Notes: generated by a model not told the origin, from the letters alone. A stretch of 64,000 bases of DNA from Fragum whitleyi (GCA_948146395.1 OX411549.1:34432693-34496692); one strand, 5' to 3'. Positions 20,140 to 31,060 are shown, counted from the first letter of the stretch. A program made the numbers and translations.

Positions 20140-22881
20140 ATTGACCGTGTTTCCATCTGACCAGCATGCTTTGATTTGCTAGTCCAACCCCTGCCTTAAT
20201 TTTCTTAATATGAATTTACAAGAATGACAGCTTTTGCCTCATAAAAAGGTTATTTTTCCCTGGAGAGTGTAACTAGTTTTGGCATTTTACTTTAAATATC
20301 TATTTCTTAAAAGTTATTTGACTAATTGAATAATACACAATAATTGCATTTCGTTGTTGACAGTCGGGGTAATACAGTAAAACTTATGATAAGCGACTGC
20401 CTACGACATCACCGAAATAAGCTATCGCTTAAGTGAATCGTTTTAAAAAAAGATATTTCAGGATAAATGATACAGGTCTTTTTGATGGAGCATAGTTTTA
20501 TACAATCTAGTTTGTCGCAAAATTCTTAATGAATCATATGATGCTCGAACCATTTAGAATCGTCACATTGAGACAATTCAAATGGGTCCCAGCAACATAA
20601 AAGCAATAACAAACCACTTTTCGTTGAAGAATGTCCACTTTTCTTGTTATTTTGCGTAGTTTTTCTCAAGATTTTGCCGTCGCTGAAGGGACTTTTTATG
20701 GTGGTCGTTTAGAAAGAATGGTCGCCTAAAAGAAGTGGTCGCTCAAGCAATATCACTCATATTCCTATCAAGTGGTCATGATTTCATGTGTTATGTCGTT
20801 GGACCACAAATGTCATAACCAATTAATTTCCTCTTAAGCGCAATCTCGCGTATTCATCCATTAAATTCGAAGGATAATTTTATTTGTTTTCCATATTCCA
20901 TTTGTATAATCATAGGGACGTGCTGTTGTATTTTGTTGAATGCTGCCGGGTCCTTTAATTTGCTTTGATAAAATACCAGGAATATCAAAGGCCGAGTCAT
21001 AACGAAATCGTCCATACATTAAATATGCGGATTCCTCAAGTCTTTTTAGAAAAAAAATATGCGGTCTTTTAAGATAATTTTCAAATAATCATATAATCAA
21101 AAATATAAGAAGTTTCAAGGAGATGAGAAGTGAACTAAATATGCGATAGCATCAAATAAGGAACTACTTAAAAACAGAATAAACAAATAAACAAACATGA
21201 AGATCAGCGATCTTTCCTTTTAAAACACATTCTTAAACAAGCTCGTTATCTTTATTAAGAATAGATGTGACCACTGTCTTGACAATTCTTCATGGCACTT
21301 TCAAAAATATTTTGTAAGACAAAAATATGTCTCCTAGTAGAAAAACGAGAAATAGAAATTTATGTTCTATAAAGAAAGGAAAAAAAGGTGCAAGTTTTGC
21401 TAAAGATTTTTGATATAGGCAACTAAACGAAAACGATAAAAAAAAAAAAAAAACAATATAAAAGCGAGTTTTTTTTTAAACCAAATAATTATGGATCTGT
21501 TAGAACAGCATCGCCTGTTTTAGTGCGACGTGTCTCTTATTCTGATACACCATAAAGTCATCATATTTAATTGAATTACAGTTGATTTGTCGCTCTATTT
21601 GGAATTCATATATTGATTTTTGCCTTTTGTTAGTTTGTTTATTAGATTAATAATCCTTGCTTAGAAATTACATTGCGGTTTTGGCTTTCACAAGGAATAT
21701 TCAACCGTGTGAAAGATCGAATGAAACTCTCTGAAGTGTTCGATGCACTATTCGACGAATTTTCCTTTCTAGTAAATGTTCATTCCAATAAAATTGTATA
21801 TGGAAACACAATCCATATTCCAACTGTCCAAGTCATTCATTTATCTAATCATTTGATATATCTTTTCTTCTTGTAACAAAGAGTGGCATTGTACTGTCTT
21901 TATCGAGAGAATAAAGACAGGTGGACAATAATAAAAGCCTTGTGTTGAACTGGTTTCCTTAAACTGACTTTTATTGCTTCACAAAACGAAACAAACAAAG
22001 AGAATCTAGTATAACCAAGAAGTATGAACATTATTACCAATTGTATAGGATTCCATATCAATTCTGGGTTTCGTGCTTAACTGATAAGGTACGAGATCAA
22101 ATCACGTGTATTTTGATAAGATATTTCAAGAATAAATCCTCGAACTAATTCAAAGTAGATTCTTTTTCGGTTAGAAAAAATAGATCCTACAGGTTATAAA
22201 ATTTTGTTTCAAAAATCATTGGAATCCTTATTTCACAAATAGATAAAAGGTAGTATTTATTTTTTTAGAAGTACTAGTCGTTCCAGGTGACATAAAACTA
22301 TTGGAAATAACAGAAAATTAGCCCACATACTAAAGAGCTTATGCCAATTAAAGACGATGGATTTTGTTCATTAAAAATGAATATCTTTAAAATCGACAAG
22401 GTGACATTTTGACAGGCACACGAGCCTATCTGTCATTCACTCCTCAGCCGGATGTTTGTTTTATAAACAAGAAAATTGAAGCATGAACTACCAACACATG
22501 TTATCAAGAACCTGTTGGAGTAGTGGTTGGTACTTATGGTTCAATGTTCGAAGATTGTATTCGAAAAATATCAGACTGAAATTGGAATAAATCATATAAT
22601 ACTGTTGATTTTAATCGTGATGTTTGTATTCATCATTGATTCATATTGAAAAAAAGCATATTAAATGACCGAATGAATAAAATGGCCATAGACTAATTCG
22701 TTACAGCCGTACACTTCAAGTTTTCCAGAATAAATGTACAAAATTCATCGCGGAACATTTATGTTGGTAACTATCTTAACCAAAAGGCAGATAGAACTGT
22801 TCTTCCGGTGAGCCGTCACTATTTCATCTTTCAACTTTTGTACGAAAATAATATTTGTCTTGTTTGTAAGCTATACATGTA
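20140..22881. other. AT-rich intergenic stretch with a family E remnant
   Basis: The segment 20545-20602 (ACCATTTAGAATCGTCACAT then GAGACAATTCAAATGGG) is a decayed family E centre. Apart from this I see only AT-rich sequence and short frames without motifs, such as 21673-21876. An A run lies near 21440. Confidence 0.4.
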
Positions 22882-22963
22882 CAAGTTTGAGTGAGTGATC
22901 CAAGATCAATTATAACATACAAGTAAAGACAAATTCGACATTTGATCACTCACCGTAACTTGG
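22882..22963. repeat. Family K short inverted repeat, copy 1
   Basis: CAAGTTTGAGTGAGTGATC on the left is mirrored by TTGATCACTCACCGTAACTTGG on the right, around a short AT-rich centre. A matching structure is at 56763-56840 and a half copy near 33615-33670 (GCAAGTTTAAGTGAAAGATC). Confidence 0.65.
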
Positions 22964-23272
22964 ACATCTGTACAAAACATTTCAAGGTCGCTTACTGATA
23001 TTTAAATTAAAGTAATAATACAAGATTGTTACATATGTGACCATGTAACACACCACGCAAAAAGGAACCACATGGGAACTCTTAAAAATTACTATTTGAA
23101 AAAGAGATTGGGTCCAGCATTCGTCAACCAGATGTCGCATTTCAAAAATTCTTTCACTGGAAGGTTGATTGAACATTCTAGATTAAATCAAAGTACTGAA
23201 AGTACTGATAAGTTGGAATGCGACGGTGACCTCAAGCCACTAACGAAGCTCACGCCTCCTGCCCACCACAAG
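22964..23272. other. Intergenic stretch without identified features
   Basis: No gene or repeat is supported. Two opposing frames of about 65 codons (22982-23275) lack any known motif. Confidence 0.35.
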
Positions 23273-24400
23273 TGATCACATAAAACGTCTCGTCTTTTTG
23301 ACGGGCGTATAGAAAAAATGTATTTCAACAACGAGAGACGCTAAAACCCCTGATTCGCTATACAGGCCTGCAACAGATGGAAGAAAAATGATAACAATAG
23401 GGCCAAAATGGTCCTTAACCGCTGTCCAGAATCCGATTTAGCCAGTGGCTCTCATCCAAGAAATTTTCTGGCATAGTTTCATTCAAATTTGCCTAATTGT
23501 TTAAAGGAAATATAATTCGAAGAATAAACAGTGATAATAGACCCTGCCCACCCACTATTGACAGAGGAGACTCACAATTAGCCCTGCCCTGCCACGCCCA
23601 TATTTATGGGCTAATCAAAACTTTGCAAACAAATTTTGAAGATGGTCTCCAAAGGAACGTTCTGGTAAAGTTTCATTGAAATCGGCCAAGTGGTTCAGGA
23701 GGAGATGTCGTTCAAAAGTCCTGGGCCTAAATAAGTCCCACACTGCCACGCCAATATTTATGGACCAATTAAAATTTCGTGAACAAATTGCCAAAAGCGA
23801 TACCCAAGGAACGTTCTGGTAAAGTTTCACAGACATTGGCCGAGTGGTTCAGGAGAAGATTTCATTCAAAGATTTTTGGCTCAAAATTAGGCCCTCCCTG
23901 CCACGTCAATATTTATGGGCCAATCCAAATTTTGCAAACAATCTTTAAAAAGGGTCACCATAGGAAAGTTTCATTAAAATGGGCCAGGTGGTTCAGGAGT
24001 AGATGTTGTTCAAAGTTTTCAGGATCAAAATAAGCCCTGCTTTGCCACGCCCATATTTACGGGCCATTCTCAATTTCACGAACAATTATTGAAAAGGGTC
24101 ACCCCAGGAATATTCTGATAAATGTTCATTGAAATCGGCCCAGTGGTCCAGGAGGAGATGTCGTTCAAAGATTTCTGGCTCAAAATAAGCCCCGTCCTAC
24201 CACGCCCATATTTGTGGATTATCAGAATTTAGGGCAGAATTTTTGAAGAAGGTCACCTAGAGAACATTCTGTCAAAATTTCATTGAAATCGGCCCAGCGG
24301 TTTAGGAGAAGAAGTGTTAAGAAAGTTGACGACACACGACGGACGACGGACGTCCGAGTCAGGGTGATCCTAAAAACTCCCCTTGAGCATGTAGTGATCA
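23273..24400 (-). mobile_element. Pearl-like element with about 154-bp tandem core
   Basis: The segment contains about six diverged units of roughly 154 bp; the anchor GGTTCAGGAG or its variants recurs at 23692, 23846, 23990, 24145 and 24299. Each unit also carries GCCACGCCCATATTTATGG and GAACRTTCTGGTAAAGTTTC-like text. Past the last unit there is an (ACGG)n tract (24330-24352). AGTGATCA occurs near both ends (23271 and 24392), as subterminal repeats. Tandem core plus ACGG-type microsatellite plus unique arms is the known plan of bivalve pearl elements; the microsatellite at the right places the element on the minus strand. No protein is encoded. Confidence 0.7.
23500..24320. repeat. Tandem array, unit about 154 bp, about 5-6 units
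   Basis: Spacing between anchors is 154, 144, 155 and 154 bases, so one unit carries a deletion of about 10 bases. Units differ from each other by many substitutions, which implies an old array. The short plus and minus frames here (23497-24033) are by-products of the repeats. Confidence 0.85.
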
Positions 24401-24620
24401 GGTAGGCTAAAAAGGAAGAAAATGATATGGACCATACAGCCGACTAATGGACGCAGAGACGGACATTTGTACACTCAAAAAAGTTTCTATGTTATTTTTC
24501 AAATGACTTTTGTTATTGCAAGTCATTTGCTTCTCCGTTTAGCTAGCGGAAAGCAAAAGGTCAATGGACTGACAGACAGACATGATGAAATCAATTTGTG
24601 CTCCTCTACTTCTGATTAGG

Positions 24621-25233
24621 GGCTATAGTTAATAACATTGTAAAATTGATAAGGTGAACGATTTTGGAATGATTTAAGAGTGATGTTGAATGAGTGAGCG
24701 GAGCGAGTTTTGAGTGAAATTTAAGAAAGGGAATCCAATGTCGCTAATTTGTTCAGGATGAACAAAATTAGCGATATGTACGAGGGTTGTCCCGGAAATT
24801 CGTGAACTTTTTCGATTATTCAAAAATCAAGCGTCCGATTTAAATAAAACTCTTAGGTTGGCAACACACGTTAATTTGCAATTGATTGGTAAAGGTTTTA
24901 CGATTTTAATATGGTCATGTTGAGAAATAATGCCTTAAAAGACACGCTCGGTAAAACCTCCTTTTAGAAAAAAAAAATGCATGAAAGATACACCAATAGC
25001 TTTATATTTCGCCAAGAACCAATCAGACGCTTGAAAATTCAATTATGTCAGTGAAATCGCGATTTGGTTCTAAATTCTTTATTCATTTTGAATGAACAAG
25101 TTGTTCTTATTTATTGAGTAATTTTGAGAGTTTTGAATGGTTTGAGTGAGTGTTTGAAATGAATGAATGGAGCGCTGAGTGAGCGATTAAGAATGTTTTT
25201 GATTGAGATAAATGTCAATTCCACGATGTAACT
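24621..25233 (+). repeat. Family J dispersed repeat, longest copy
   Basis: It starts GGCTATAGTTAATAACATTG, contains AACGATTTTGGAATGATTTA and a hairpin (CGCTAATTTGTTC facing GAACAAAATTAGCG), then AAGAACCAATCAGACGC, and closes with ATGAATGGAGCGCTGAGTGA and TTTCCACGATGTAACTAAC-like text. The parts at 34591-34945 and 34964-35217 match its second and first halves respectively. It is non-coding; its class is unknown. Confidence 0.65.
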
Positions 25234-25654
25234 AACTGTATGGTGGTGCTCTTAAACGTGTTGATGTGCAAAAATGTGAAGAAAACAAGTTGAACTAGAA
25301 GGTCTGTCTCAAATGGCATGTTATTTTGGTGATGGAATGCAATTGGGCAAAGATATCATAATTCCATTCAAGATGTGGTGGCCAGGATTTTATTTGATGA
25401 ATTTTGGGCTTTGACAATGAAACATTCATGTAGATAACTGCAATATGACGGAAAACAAACGACAATATGTTGCAAAAATATTTATTAACTTTAAAAGTGT
25501 ATCTTCACTTTAAGAAAAGGTAAAGATTTTTATTTCGTAACTGTAGACAGAAATTTACAATATAACAATTTGTCATAGGTCAAATGTGTGATAAGGTCGT
25601 TCAGAAAGAGAAACTATACCTTTAAAAGAAGCTATAACATCATTCTACGTAAAT
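25234..25654. other. Intergenic stretch without identified features
   Basis: No supported feature is seen in this interval. Confidence 0.35.
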
Positions 25655-25768
25655 AGGTCGCGACATTACCAAATAAGCAGATCACGTGATTGGCCTGTGG
25701 TATTGCCACAATACTGAGAAACCAGATCGCGACATTGCCAAATAAGCAGATCACGTGATTGGCTAGTG
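25655..25768. repeat. Local tandem duplication, 69-bp spacing, with CACGTG
   Basis: The sequence TCGCGACATTACCAAATAAG followed by CAGATCACGTGATTGGC is repeated 69 bases further on with one base changed (TTGCC for TTACC). Both units contain the palindrome TCACGTGA. High identity suggests a recent duplication. Confidence 0.85.
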
Positions 25769-25984
25769 CTATTTTCAATAGCTGACCTTTTTCAACTTGA
25801 CTTATCACATGATTTCCAAATATAGTCATGTAAACATGTGATACTAGTAAATTCGTACGCAAATTTCAATAAATATCGTTTAAATCATGAATTAGCGTAT
25901 TAATAATATACATGAAGTGTTAGTTGTGTAATTGTACAGGATTATTTTCTTTTGATGCAATAAACTGTATGTCTATGTCAAGTT

Positions 25985-26250
25985 GAGATAGACAAGATAG
26001 GCCGAAGTGTATTCACATCCTGTTCACGTGATGTGTGTTCTCAAAAAACCCGAAATGAAATTATCTTGTGTTCAATTTGCGGTTTTGTTAAATCTAAGTT
26101 GGAATTGCTCCGCATTCCAACTTAAAAATAAGCACATTGCGAAAAGTTCCGACCCTAGTCAGTCTGCGCGAACCGCGCAGGCTGACTAGGGTCGACAGTT
26201 TACGAACTACGCAGGTAGTCCCTTTTCGCGTGACGGATCACATATATATT
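25985..26250. repeat. Two adjacent perfect hairpins
   Basis: At 26097-26122 AAGTTGGAAT faces ATTCCAACTT across a 6-base loop. At 26150-26194 CGACCCTAGTCAGTCTGCGC faces GCGCAGGCTGACTAGGGTCG. GCGCAGGCTGACTAG-type text recurs near 53080-53100 and 54785-54800, so the second hairpin may be the core of another dispersed element. It is non-coding. Confidence 0.65.
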
Positions 26251-26509
26251 TTCTGTATCAAAATCTTATAATCGTGAAATACTTAGTGATGTATGGGAAG
26301 GGAGTGGTTAACTCGACAATGGGGGCTGTCTACCACTCGACACAGGAAAACTCCCCCTGGGACAAACGCTAATGGTGGTTATTATCGCCCCGACTTTGTG
26401 AAAGGGAGTCGGGTTTCTGGACAACAGAGAACGATGAAAAATTGCTTATCCCTTTATTTGGTTAAATACAGAACCGTGTTATTATTACAATACAATCAAG
26501 GATAGCTGG
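26251..26509. other. GC-richer intergenic stretch
   Basis: It contains an open frame of 70 codons (26293-26505) with no recognised domain. The 5' part of the SINE insertion site lies at its end. Confidence 0.3.
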
Positions 26510-26523
26510 TCCAACTGTTCAAA
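26510..26523. repeat. Target-site duplication, left copy
   Basis: TCCAACTGTTCAAA, repeated without change at 26798-26811. Confidence 0.95.
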
Positions 26524-26797
26524 GAGCCGCCACCATAGCGCAGTTGGTTAGGCATAAGACTTTCAATCTGGAAGTCGTGGGTTCGATCCCCGGTGGCGGC
26601 AAATATCCTTTCCGACGTTTGTCTCTCACCAATGGGTAGATAATCGTAAACCTATGTGAGATAGCAGTCGGAGGCTAGGAAAGGATGTAATGGTAGTACA
26701 GGTGAAAGAAATACCAGGAATCCATTGTTAGGTGCTCCGGCCGCCGCGATATAACTGCGAAATCGTTGAAAGCGGCGTAAAACCCCATTCAAACAAA
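26524..26797 (+). mobile_element. Complete tRNA-derived SINE
   Basis: The 274-bp body has a tRNA-like head (26526-26600) with an RNA polymerase III A box TAGCGCAGTTGG (26536-26547) and B box GGTTCGATCCC (26580-26590). Next comes a body with AATCGTAAACCTATGTGAGA and GGTAGTACAGGTGAAAGAAA, then a tail AAAACCCCATTCAAACAAA. Ends GCCGCCA and TGGCGGC of the head could pair, but the anticodon and D stems contain mismatches and three extra bases follow the acceptor strand, so it is not a working tRNA gene. A perfect 14-bp duplication on both sides shows retroposition. Related pieces lie at 17383-17513, 12063-12275 and 7545-7637. SINEs depend on a partner LINE, none of which is seen in the window. The SINE superfamily (for instance V or Meta type) was not determined. 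Confidence 0.95.
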
Positions 26798-26811
26798 TCC
26801 AACTGTTCAAA
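26798..26811. repeat. Target-site duplication, right copy
   Basis: TCCAACTGTTCAAA, identical to 26510-26523. Confidence 0.95.
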
Positions 26812-27113
26812 ACATATAATTGGCTGTATCTATGTTGCTATTGTGATTATATAAATAGATCAATCTTTCATTGATGAAATGCAGCCATAATAAAGTTATA
26901 TGACGTCTCCATCAAGAGTTAACCATAACTGCGATACCTTCTTCGTGTCATTGGCATGAGGCAAATTATTAGTTTTGTATTTGTTTGCAAAATTTACGTG
27001 GAAATCATTTCTGTTATAATTCTGCGGCCATATTGCCTACAGTTAAGAAAGTAGAAACCTGATGAGTAGATCTAGTGAGTGGGGGTACAAATAACGTAAA
27101 TAGTCAGACATGT

Positions 27114-27243
27114 CCTGCCTTCAAGATGACAACACGGTGCAAAATGTTTTGCAAATTATACCCTGCTTTGCACGTCAATAAACGTGCAAATCCGGGTATA
27201 ATTGCAAAACGTTCGCTAAAAGTTATTGCATTCTGAACGCAGG
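27114..27243. mobile_element. Family A palindromic MITE, copy 3
   Basis: It starts CCTGCCTTCAAGATGACAAC and ends CATTCTGAACGCAGG. The core is ATACCCTGCTTTGCACGTCA followed by ACGTGCAAATCCGGGTATAA. It is non-coding. Confidence 0.88.
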
Positions 27244-28369
27244 GATGGTTTATTCTCCAATTTCCATGCATAGTCGAGCAAACTTGTCATGACCTAGCGT
27301 TCACAATCTCGTACGGGAGACAGAACATTGCGCTGTAATTGTCTATCTAATCAAGCGTAATTGAAGACACGCCGCTCTCACTCACTCTGTCTGCCATTTT
27401 GTAAACGAAATCTCGTCGTTCACGAGATAACAATAGATAACGAGAGGATGTTGGGAGTTTTACTTCCTCTGCTTGACGGCATAGACAATATATTAAACGA
27501 ATTGACCTTGAATAAACAGAAAATATAACTTCTCGTTTGATAAATTGAAGTTACAAGATCAGTTTAATGACCCAATAACTGTATGTGAAAAAACGGAAAG
27601 TAACTAAACTTTCAAAATAAAATGTATTCAAATTTGTCGCTGGCAATGAACGTCAACAAGTGTATATGGTCATTTTGATTTTGTTGTCAAATGTAATGAA
27701 TACAGTTCGGGCGAAAAATAGGTATATATATATTCGCGCAACAATAATTTATGCCGGTATTATCTCGTATGTCACGGGGTACTTAGCCAGTCTTCAACTG
27801 AAGTCATTCTGTTGTGACTGTCTGACTGTAATTCAATTGTCTGTAGATATGGATATGAACAAAGATCAAGAGCTGTTTTTTTGTCTGGTTTAGCAGGCCA
27901 TAGGGAACAACCCTTGTATCCTTGAAATTGCCTAGGAAAAAGATAATCGAGTAAAAAAAAACCGAACAACGTGTGTACTACGTAGCTTTTTTGTGCTCAC
28001 GCGCGCGCAAAAAATAGGTCTAGTATACGCCATCAGCTTTTGTGCGACAAGAAGTGCTTTGTGTTTTCAACGCAGTGCTTGTAATCTTATTTTATTGACT
28101 ATTTAGTCAGAAATCGGAACTTCAATATGTTTTTCTTTATTCCCAATTGTAAATGCTATTCTTTTTACTTTTTTAACTCCAAAGTTCCGAGCAATATCTA
28201 CATACTTGGGATTAAGGTTGGCTTTTGTGTCCATAATCACGGTTTTTGCAGAAGTTTTCTTATGCTACAATACGCGTGCAGTATCATAAATAAGTGCATT
28301 CCTAGATAAATATTCCTTTCTGTCTATGGAGCATTTCAGGAGGAGAATTCTCATATAAAATAAAATGTG
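27244..28369. other. Intergenic stretch without identified features
   Basis: Opposing frames at 27660-27893 and 27772-27969 lack known motifs. Around 27300-27480 the sequence is GC-richer with GTCTGCCATTTTGTAAAC, but I see no exon or repeat there. Confidence 0.35.
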
Positions 28370-28630
28370 GCGTTTAATTGGTATCAGAAGAGGTTGTGGA
28401 ATGATACCCTCCCCTTCTCACCAAGACGTGCTGAGATCGCCGCCAGATGGGGCTGTAAATCACCGTCTATGAACTGCGTTATTGGCGGATGGAGCACAGA
28501 CCTCCCGACTTCATGTTGTATCGTTGATGGGATATATTGGTACCATACAGCGTTCATGTTGGGATCAACGTCAATCACGTGAACTGTACGATCTCGGTTA
28601 ATCTGATCCAATTCTTTTCATTGGCTTCGT
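28370..28630. promoter_or_regulatory. Candidate conserved non-coding block
   Basis: GC-balanced, complex and non-repetitive, with two opposing open frames of about 70-75 codons (28367-28582 and 28384-28611) that have no recognised domain. It contains TCAATCACGTGAAC near 28571 and TTATTGGCGG near 28480. The unusual openness in both directions fits a CpG-poor but GC-rich non-coding island as well as an unrecognised exon; neither can be shown. Confidence 0.25.
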
Positions 28631-28659
28631 CTTGTTACGTCTAAAAAGATGACTGTCAC

Positions 28660-28900
28660 GGCCCGAGGTTATAAAACTTTTCTCAGGCTCAGGCTCAATT
28701 TTCTCAAATTGTAAATTAAAATAAATGTATGAAAATAAAAGATAATATTAATGATTTGTTATTTATAACAACTTATTAATATCACCTGTTATGTTTATAC
28801 ATTTAAATGAGTAATAAAACAGAATAATGTCTTTAATTTCAAATTGAAATTTGAGAAAAATGAGCCTGAGTCTGAGAAAAGTTTTTGAACCTCGGGCCCT
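28660..28900. mobile_element. Family C foldback MITE, copy 2
   Basis: The left end is GGCCCGAGGTTATAAAACTT and the right end AAGTTTTTGAACCTCGGGCC. Second-layer arms CTCAGGCTCAGGCTCAATTT and GAAAAATGAGCCTGAGTCTG also mirror each other, and the centre is TTGTTATTTATAACAA. It is non-coding; copy 3 starts only about 520 bases downstream. Confidence 0.9.
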
Positions 28901-28927
28901 GATTTTAGGCTCAAAATGATGTCACGC

Positions 28928-28950
28928 AAAAAAAAAAAAAAAAAAAAAAA
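28928..28950. repeat. Poly(A) run
   Basis: More than 20 consecutive A bases follow the family C copy. No retroposon body with this tail was recognised. Confidence 0.9.
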
Positions 28951-29088
28951 TCCTGTTTCTGATTTTAAGCGTACTGATACAGTGTGATTTGGTTGATCAG
29001 TATACTCTTTTTGCTAGACTTGCCAGACAAGAACACGCCAAATCCCGCCCCCGAAAAGCAACGAAGGCAAGTTAATTCATTGGTAAAA

Positions 29089-29141
29089 AGGTCCTTTTAA
29101 ACATTACTTTTACCCGGAAAAAGTAATGTTTAAAAGGACCT
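29089..29141. repeat. Perfect short palindrome
   Basis: AGGTCCTTTTAAACATTAC and its exact inverse GTAATGTTTAAAAGGACCT are separated by a short centre with TTTTACCCGGAAAAA. Arms are 22-23 bases without mismatch. Confidence 0.85.
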
Positions 29142-29418
29142 CACAATGGAAGCAAACCTTATCAGTGGATTGCTTTTCAAACACATAGAATAAACACCAT
29201 AATGATAAAACTGTAAGGTAGCTTTCCCAAGACCGTCCGGAATGAACATCGTGGATCATCGTTTGACTACTTTACGAGCTATGCGTGTGTCCCTATGTAA
29301 AACGGATCATAAAGTGTCATGGTTAACTTCATCTCGATGACCACCGTAGTTTTGCGAATCCTTCGCTCATGGTTTAAAAAGAATAGTTAATTAACACTTA
29401 GAATATTTGATAGACATC

Positions 29419-29661
29419 AGGGCCCGAGGTTAAAAAACTTTTCGTTCTCAGCTGAGAATATTCTCAGTTTTATAATTCAAATAAATTTATGAACATAAAA
29501 GAAAGTATTGATAAGTTGTTATTTATAACAACTTATTTATATTGTCTTTAATGTTCAAGTTTTAATATAAGTATTACAACAGATTTAAGTTTGAAATCTC
29601 AAGTTGAAATCTTGAGAAAATTTTGAGTTGAGAATGAGAAAAGTTTTATAACTTGTGTCCC
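29419..29661. mobile_element. Family C foldback MITE, copy 3
   Basis: It starts GGGCCCGAGGTTAAAAAACT and ends AGAAAAGTTTTATAACTTG. The centre TAAGTTGTTATTTATAACAA is a palindrome, as in copy 2. The right terminus (GTGTCCC) has lost the CTCGGGCCC match. Confidence 0.85.
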
Positions 29662-30378
29662 AAGAGCTAGTCGCAATTCGATTTCAGTTCGCACCAATAT
29701 TATTTAATTACTTTAGAATGAATCCCGCCTTAATGTGGATTATTCAATTATGAAGATAAGGGAAATGATAAAAGAAACAAAGCGTTATGTAAGTAAAAAG
29801 TGCAATTTAATCGAACAACTATCTAAGCATTCTATTGATTCCGTGCTTATAAGAATTAATGTAAGTATTATTAGGCTTAAAAAAATATTTTCACTTGCAA
29901 TATTTTATTTCTGTTTTATTGTTTAATGTATAACAGTATTAGAAAACGAATTGAAAGCCATGATTTCGAGGGACTGGATAGACTGGAACTTGGCTGTTTT
30001 GCCAACTGGCTCCCAAAGCAAAATAAATCAGAGCTCGTGAAACCTAATAGTTTTGATGGGCGAACGTGGAACCATGTGGGTGCAAGGATAGTGTAATAAA
30101 ACACACGTGGGTTAGCTAAAACAATAAATAAAGTAAGGAAGTTACGATTTAATGGATTAAATACATTCGAAATAAAGGAGATACAGTTGCACCCTAGCCC
30201 TTCTTCCTTCTAGATCGTAAAATTTACGACGGTTGATCAAAAATCCTTGTCACTACTCCTCGCCCATGAACGGAATCGTTATTATCGGTACAATGAATGG
30301 ACGACTCATAATAAAGACAAAGGGCTTATAATGCAGTATTCTCACAGCAATATTATTCAAAAGTTATGGAACATTTTT
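29662..30378. other. Intergenic stretch without identified features
   Basis: No gene or named repeat is supported; frames at 29735-30104 oppose one another and show no motif. Confidence 0.35.
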
Positions 30379-30666
30379 AGCTCGGCTGTTTTCGGAGAAA
30401 ATCCGAGTTATTGCTATAGCCTTCGTGTCGTCGTCGTCGTGCGAAAACTTTGACATTTTGTGATATGTCTGGTTCTACTGAAAGCATTTACCTGAAACTT
30501 GGCACACCTGTTCACCATCAAAAGAGCAATCTATACTATCAAGAGGGATAACTCTAGATGTATTTTGCACAAATTATGCCCTTTTTTTCCTTTTTTGACT
30601 TAGATTTTTTCCCACCATCCAGCACTCAACAGCCGAGCGTAGGCACCCGCAGTCGGTGCTCTTGTT
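30379..30666 (+). mobile_element. Family H element, plus-strand copy
   Basis: The subterminal inverted repeat is AGCTCGGCTGTT on the left and AACAGCCGAGC on the right. Inside there is a GTC/CGT-rich tract near 30425, then GAAAACTTTGACATTTTGTG, TACCTGAAACTTGGCACACC and GCAAATTATGCCC-like text. The 3' end has a hairpin (GGCACC facing GGTGCT) followed by CTTGTT. A second copy in the opposite direction is at 58005-58314. It is non-coding. Confidence 0.85.
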
Positions 30667-30885
30667 AGGAATTATGTTGGAATTCATCTCCAAAATCTAC
30701 TTCTTTGTATACAAAAGGCCATGTATATTTATATATAGAGATCACGTGCTCATTATTTGCAAGAACAACAATATTGATTCGCTCTAATTTGTTCCCTCTT
30801 TTTTTCCTTTTTGTGCTATTTCTACTTCCAATACAAATACAAAGTGTATATCGATTGAAAATATATTTCCTATGTATGCGAATAG
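30667..30885. other. AT-rich intergenic stretch
   Basis: A hydrophobic T-rich frame (30705-30974) spans this and the next element and is a composition effect. Confidence 0.4.
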
Positions 30886-31060
30886 GTACAGATAAGAGGG
30901 GTAACTCAAGTATTTTTTTTTTATTTCTCTATGATGCCCTATGTTGTGGGTATTTATTTGAATGGCCTCTATGAGACGATTCCAATGAGAAACACAACAT
31001 ATGGTTTATGCTCTATTCTTTGTACTAAAATGCAAAATACTCCCTCTTTCTGTAGCCCTG
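30886..31060. mobile_element. Family E hairpin element, copy 2
   Basis: The left end has ACAGATAAGAGGGGTAACTC and the right end CTCCCTCTTTCTGTAGCCC. The central hairpin has CCCTATGTTGTGGGTATTTA facing AACACAACATATGG, with GCCTCTATGAGAC at the tip. Confidence 0.75.

Noticed and set aside
23497..24033. Plus and minus frames of 60-84 codons
   Set aside because: They arise from repeated units of the tandem array and repeat the same peptide words.
26526..26600. tRNA gene
   Set aside because: It has good A and B boxes and a pairing acceptor stem, but mismatched D and anticodon stems and extra bases; it continues directly into a SINE body flanked by target-site duplications.
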